Shown piece by piece: positions 36,138-36,228 of a stretch of DNA of 36,228 bases. The stretch is from Dongia_A sp035274225 (GTDB lineage Bacteria; Pseudomonadota; Alphaproteobacteria; Dongiales; Dongiaceae): contig DATEOK010000184.1 in the NCBI GenBank assembly GCA_035274225.1, forward strand, positions 1 to 36,228, in the 5' to 3' direction. Numbering within the stretch: the stretch's first letter is position 1; each line of letters begins with the position of its first letter. Below the pieces are notes generated by a model, which saw only the letters and a list, made by a program, of their open reading frames with translations, searched no databases and had not been told where the DNA came from. The position numbers and the translations under genes were made by a program.

Positions 36138-36228
36138 TCACACCGGAGCGACGCCGAACAGGTCGGCATGAAAATGCAGGACCAGCCAGAAGACGAGCAG
36201 GCCGACGACCGCGCCCGCCAGATCGAAT
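36138..36228 (-). CDS. 3' end of an NnrU-like membrane protein, cut by window edge
   Basis: The minus-strand frame entering from the right edge is open for 29 codons and ends with TGA at 36140-36138. It reads DLAGAVVGLLVFWLVLHFHA and ends in ADLFGVAPV. A last hydrophobic helix followed by H-x-x-L-F-G-V-x-P is the ending of NnrU-family membrane proteins, linked to nitric oxide reduction in some alphaproteobacteria. With only 29 residues the call is tentative. It is convergent with the PhyH gene, 4 bases from its stop. Confidence 0.5.
   Translation of the reverse strand, partial: FDLAGAVVGLLVFWLVLHFHADLFGVAPV

Overview
This 36.2 kb window is GC-rich, densely coding and bacterial. Gene content and order point to an alphaproteobacterium, perhaps of the Rhodospirillales (inference; no rRNA is present to confirm it). 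The pointers are a DUF992 secreted protein, a PAS_5 protein, the serS-surE-pcm-nlpD order, a BMP-type nucleoside ABC importer without a lipobox, and an NnrU-like fragment at the right edge. I see no insertion sequence, prophage, CRISPR array, tRNA or rRNA, and no gap between genes exceeds 300 bases. This is mostly ordinary chromosome with several atypical proteins.

Layout from left to right. (1) 1-1880: a truncated acyl-CoA dehydrogenase (minus), a secreted DUF992 protein (plus), and a four-helix DUF1761 membrane protein (minus) facing a shared terminator-like hairpin. (2) 2102-11383: a nine-gene nucleoside uptake and breakdown operon: substrate-binding protein, double ATPase, two permeases, cytidine deaminase, purine nucleoside phosphorylase, thymidine phosphorylase, phosphopentomutase, and a PhyH-type Fe(II)/2-oxoglutarate oxygenase. 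Most junctions overlap by 1-4 bases or lie within 6. Nucleosides are imported, cytidine is deaminated, the glycosidic bond is phosphorolysed and the pentose-1-phosphate is isomerised. The oxygenase is the unexplained member. The leader before the operon can fold. (3) 11476-16455: a NarL-type response regulator converging on two translationally coupled sensor-kinase genes; one is a MASE1-PAS hybrid kinase, the other a membrane kinase-like protein with degenerate ATPase and receiver parts. (4) 16629-20061: pabB, pabC and a sulfotransferase-like gene, each joined by an ATGA overlap. (5) 20064-23059: rimO, then an EamA exporter divergent from an Lrp/AsnC regulator, with a clear dyad between them.

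(6) 23139-27505: serS, surE, pcm, an NlpD-like lipoprotein and a small cupin. (7) 27512-30579 (minus): an alpha/beta hydrolase, a SAM methyltransferase, an enoyl-CoA hydratase-like protein lacking both catalytic glutamates, and a PAS_5 protein. (8) 30784-31753: rplM-rpsI with a recognisable sigma-70-type promoter and a strong terminator. (9) 31816-36228: a ClsC-like phospholipase D lipoprotein and an MFS transporter (minus), a second PhyH-family oxygenase (plus), and the 3' end of an NnrU-like gene (minus).

The best leads for something undescribed are the PhyH enzyme in the nucleoside operon with its foldable leader, the unusual two-kinase pair, and the PabC homologue lacking the usual PLP-contacting glutamate. 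All functional assignments come from reading motifs by eye; no database search was run.
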